From: Hericium rajendrae
Lineage: Eukaryota > Basidiomycota > Agaricomycetes > Russulales > Hericiaceae
Assembly (NCBI GenBank): GCA_033439255.1
Contig: CM065886.1
Coordinates: 1,116,001-1,180,000, forward strand
Length of the DNA stretch: 64,000 nt
Direction of reading: 5' to 3'
The notes beneath the pieces are model-generated. The model did not search any database, was not told where the DNA came from, and saw only the letters and a program-made list of their open reading frames with translations. Shown piece by piece: positions 63,010-64,000 of this stretch (positions within the stretch are counted from its first letter, which is position 1; each line of letters starts with the position of its first letter). Both the position numbers and the translations under genes were made by a program.

Positions 63010-64000
63010 CTTGATGGGCTAGTCGAACCATGACTCCCACTAATCCCTACGACGGATCAGACCCATACTCCCACTGAACCGAGTAAGCAAATCATGCGGC
63101 AAAGACTTAGTCAATGCGTCAGAGATGTTCTCAGCCGATGGGGTTGGTACTATGTGAACAAGCCCCTTCTCTACAGCTTCCCGGATGAAGTGGTATTTGA
63201 CCTCCACATGTTTCATGTTTCTCCCGACCATTGGATTGCCTGCAGTAAGAATTGCGGCATGGTTGTCACAACACATGTCGATGGGAGTGGGGTCCGGTAG
63301 TCCGAGCTCTAGGTGCAAGTTATAGTACCACTGCAACTGCTTGGTGGCCTCCGCCATTGCTATGTACTCTGCCTCTGCTGTGGATTGTGCAGAGCTAGTC
63401 TGCTTCCTAGACATCCAGGAGATAGCGCCACCACTCAGGTTGAAAACAAACGCTGAGATAGAGTGACGGTCATCCCGATTCTCAGCAAAGTCAGAGTCCG
63501 TGTAGCATAACAGTTGAGCTTCCTCTGCAAAGCCATCATAAACTATGGAGTAGTCGAGGGTTCCCCTAATGTACCTCAAGACGTACTTGCCCATATTCAG
63601 ATGCTTCTCAGTGGGATTTGCACTGTACTGTGCCAAGCGAGTGACGGCATATGCAACATCCGGACGAGTGCCAATGGCAAAGTACATCATACTGCCAATG
63701 AGTGACTGGTAATAAGTCCGGAGTGCATTATCCACTTCCTCAGTGGACGCTATCAACATGCAGCCAGCAGGCAAAGGGGTGCGGGCAGGGTTCACCTCAT
63801 CCATTCCAAACCGTTCAAGGACCTCTTCCAGATATGTCTTCTGGTCGATTGATAATGTCCTCTTGTGCCTATCTCTCGTGATACGCATGCCAAGGAAGTC
63901 TTTCAACTCTCCCAAATCTGACATCTCGTACCGAGTCTTGAGCAAGGTCTTAATACGGTTGATTTCTGGAAGCAAATTGCCCATGATCGCCATGTCGTCG
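63010..64000 (-). mobile_element. Ty1/copia retrotransposon, 3' part of pol, runs off the right edge
   Basis: Fossil-type entry: an LTR retrotransposon of the Ty1/copia group. The visible part is the C-terminal region of reverse transcriptase (LKDFLGMRITRD, YQSLIGSMMYFAIGTRPDV) followed by RNase H (CYTDSDFA, AEAEYIAMAEATKQ, HVEVKYHFIRE). It is on the minus strand with its 3' LTR at 62,570-63,003. The visible portion reads open, which suggests a fairly young insertion; the rest lies beyond the window, so wholeness cannot be judged. Confidence 0.92.

Overview
The window looks like a basidiomycete (Agaricomycete, probably Polyporales-like) nuclear genome segment. Genes are cut by many short introns (about 45-75 bases, GT...AG). 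Several families are typical of mushroom-forming fungi (DUF6533, DUF6534 and DUF3433-like membrane proteins, NLR-type STAND proteins with TPRs), and a Tnp2/CACTA transposon and a Ty1/copia element are present. No rRNA, tRNA or CRISPR locus was recognised.

Layout. 0.3-5.9 kb: an array of DUF6534 multi-pass membrane protein genes (two longer copies and one C-terminal remnant). 6.9-9.0 kb: a delta-12 fatty acid desaturase traced from start to stop. 9.3-12.1 kb: a large DUF3433-like membrane protein on the minus strand. 13,232-20,603: a complete-looking 7,372-bp CACTA-type transposon with 12-bp CACTG terminal inverted repeats and a 3-bp AGG target-site duplication. It holds two convergent genes, a Tnp2 transposase and a previously unnamed RS-rich second protein. 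20.85-22.0 kb: a short-chain dehydrogenase. 22-25 kb: no recognisable gene. 25.1-27.3 kb: another DUF6534 gene. 27.8-31.7 kb: a mixed segment with an apparently intact alpha/beta hydrolase between two orphan pieces of an epoxide-hydrolase-like gene and a decayed 3' piece of MSH2. 32.2-35.8 kb: NLR-like gene 1. 36.5-51.5 kb: a housekeeping block (DUF6533 membrane protein, tRNA cytosine-5 methyltransferase NCL1/TRM4, a YCII protein, an Asterix-like PAT-complex subunit, a Nudix ADP-sugar pyrophosphatase, MSH2). 53.3-56.9 kb: NLR-like gene 2. 57.7-60.4 kb: an odd repeat-rich segment with imperfect inverted ends, AT-rich flanks and a C-rich core. 60.4-62.5 kb: nothing recognised beyond one open frame. 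62.6-64.0 kb: the 3' end of a Ty1/copia element running off the edge.

The most interesting system is the head-to-head pair of paralogous NLR-like genes. Each encodes an MLKL/HeLo-like four-helix N-terminal region, a STAND NTPase and ten 40-residue TPR units. In both copies the NTPase-TPR part is one AT-rich exon joined, at an intron, to GC-richer N-terminal exons. This suggests a domain fusion followed by duplication. The likely role is sensing of non-self or damage leading to regulated cell death; this is inference from the family. The second point of interest is the structurally whole two-gene CACTA element.
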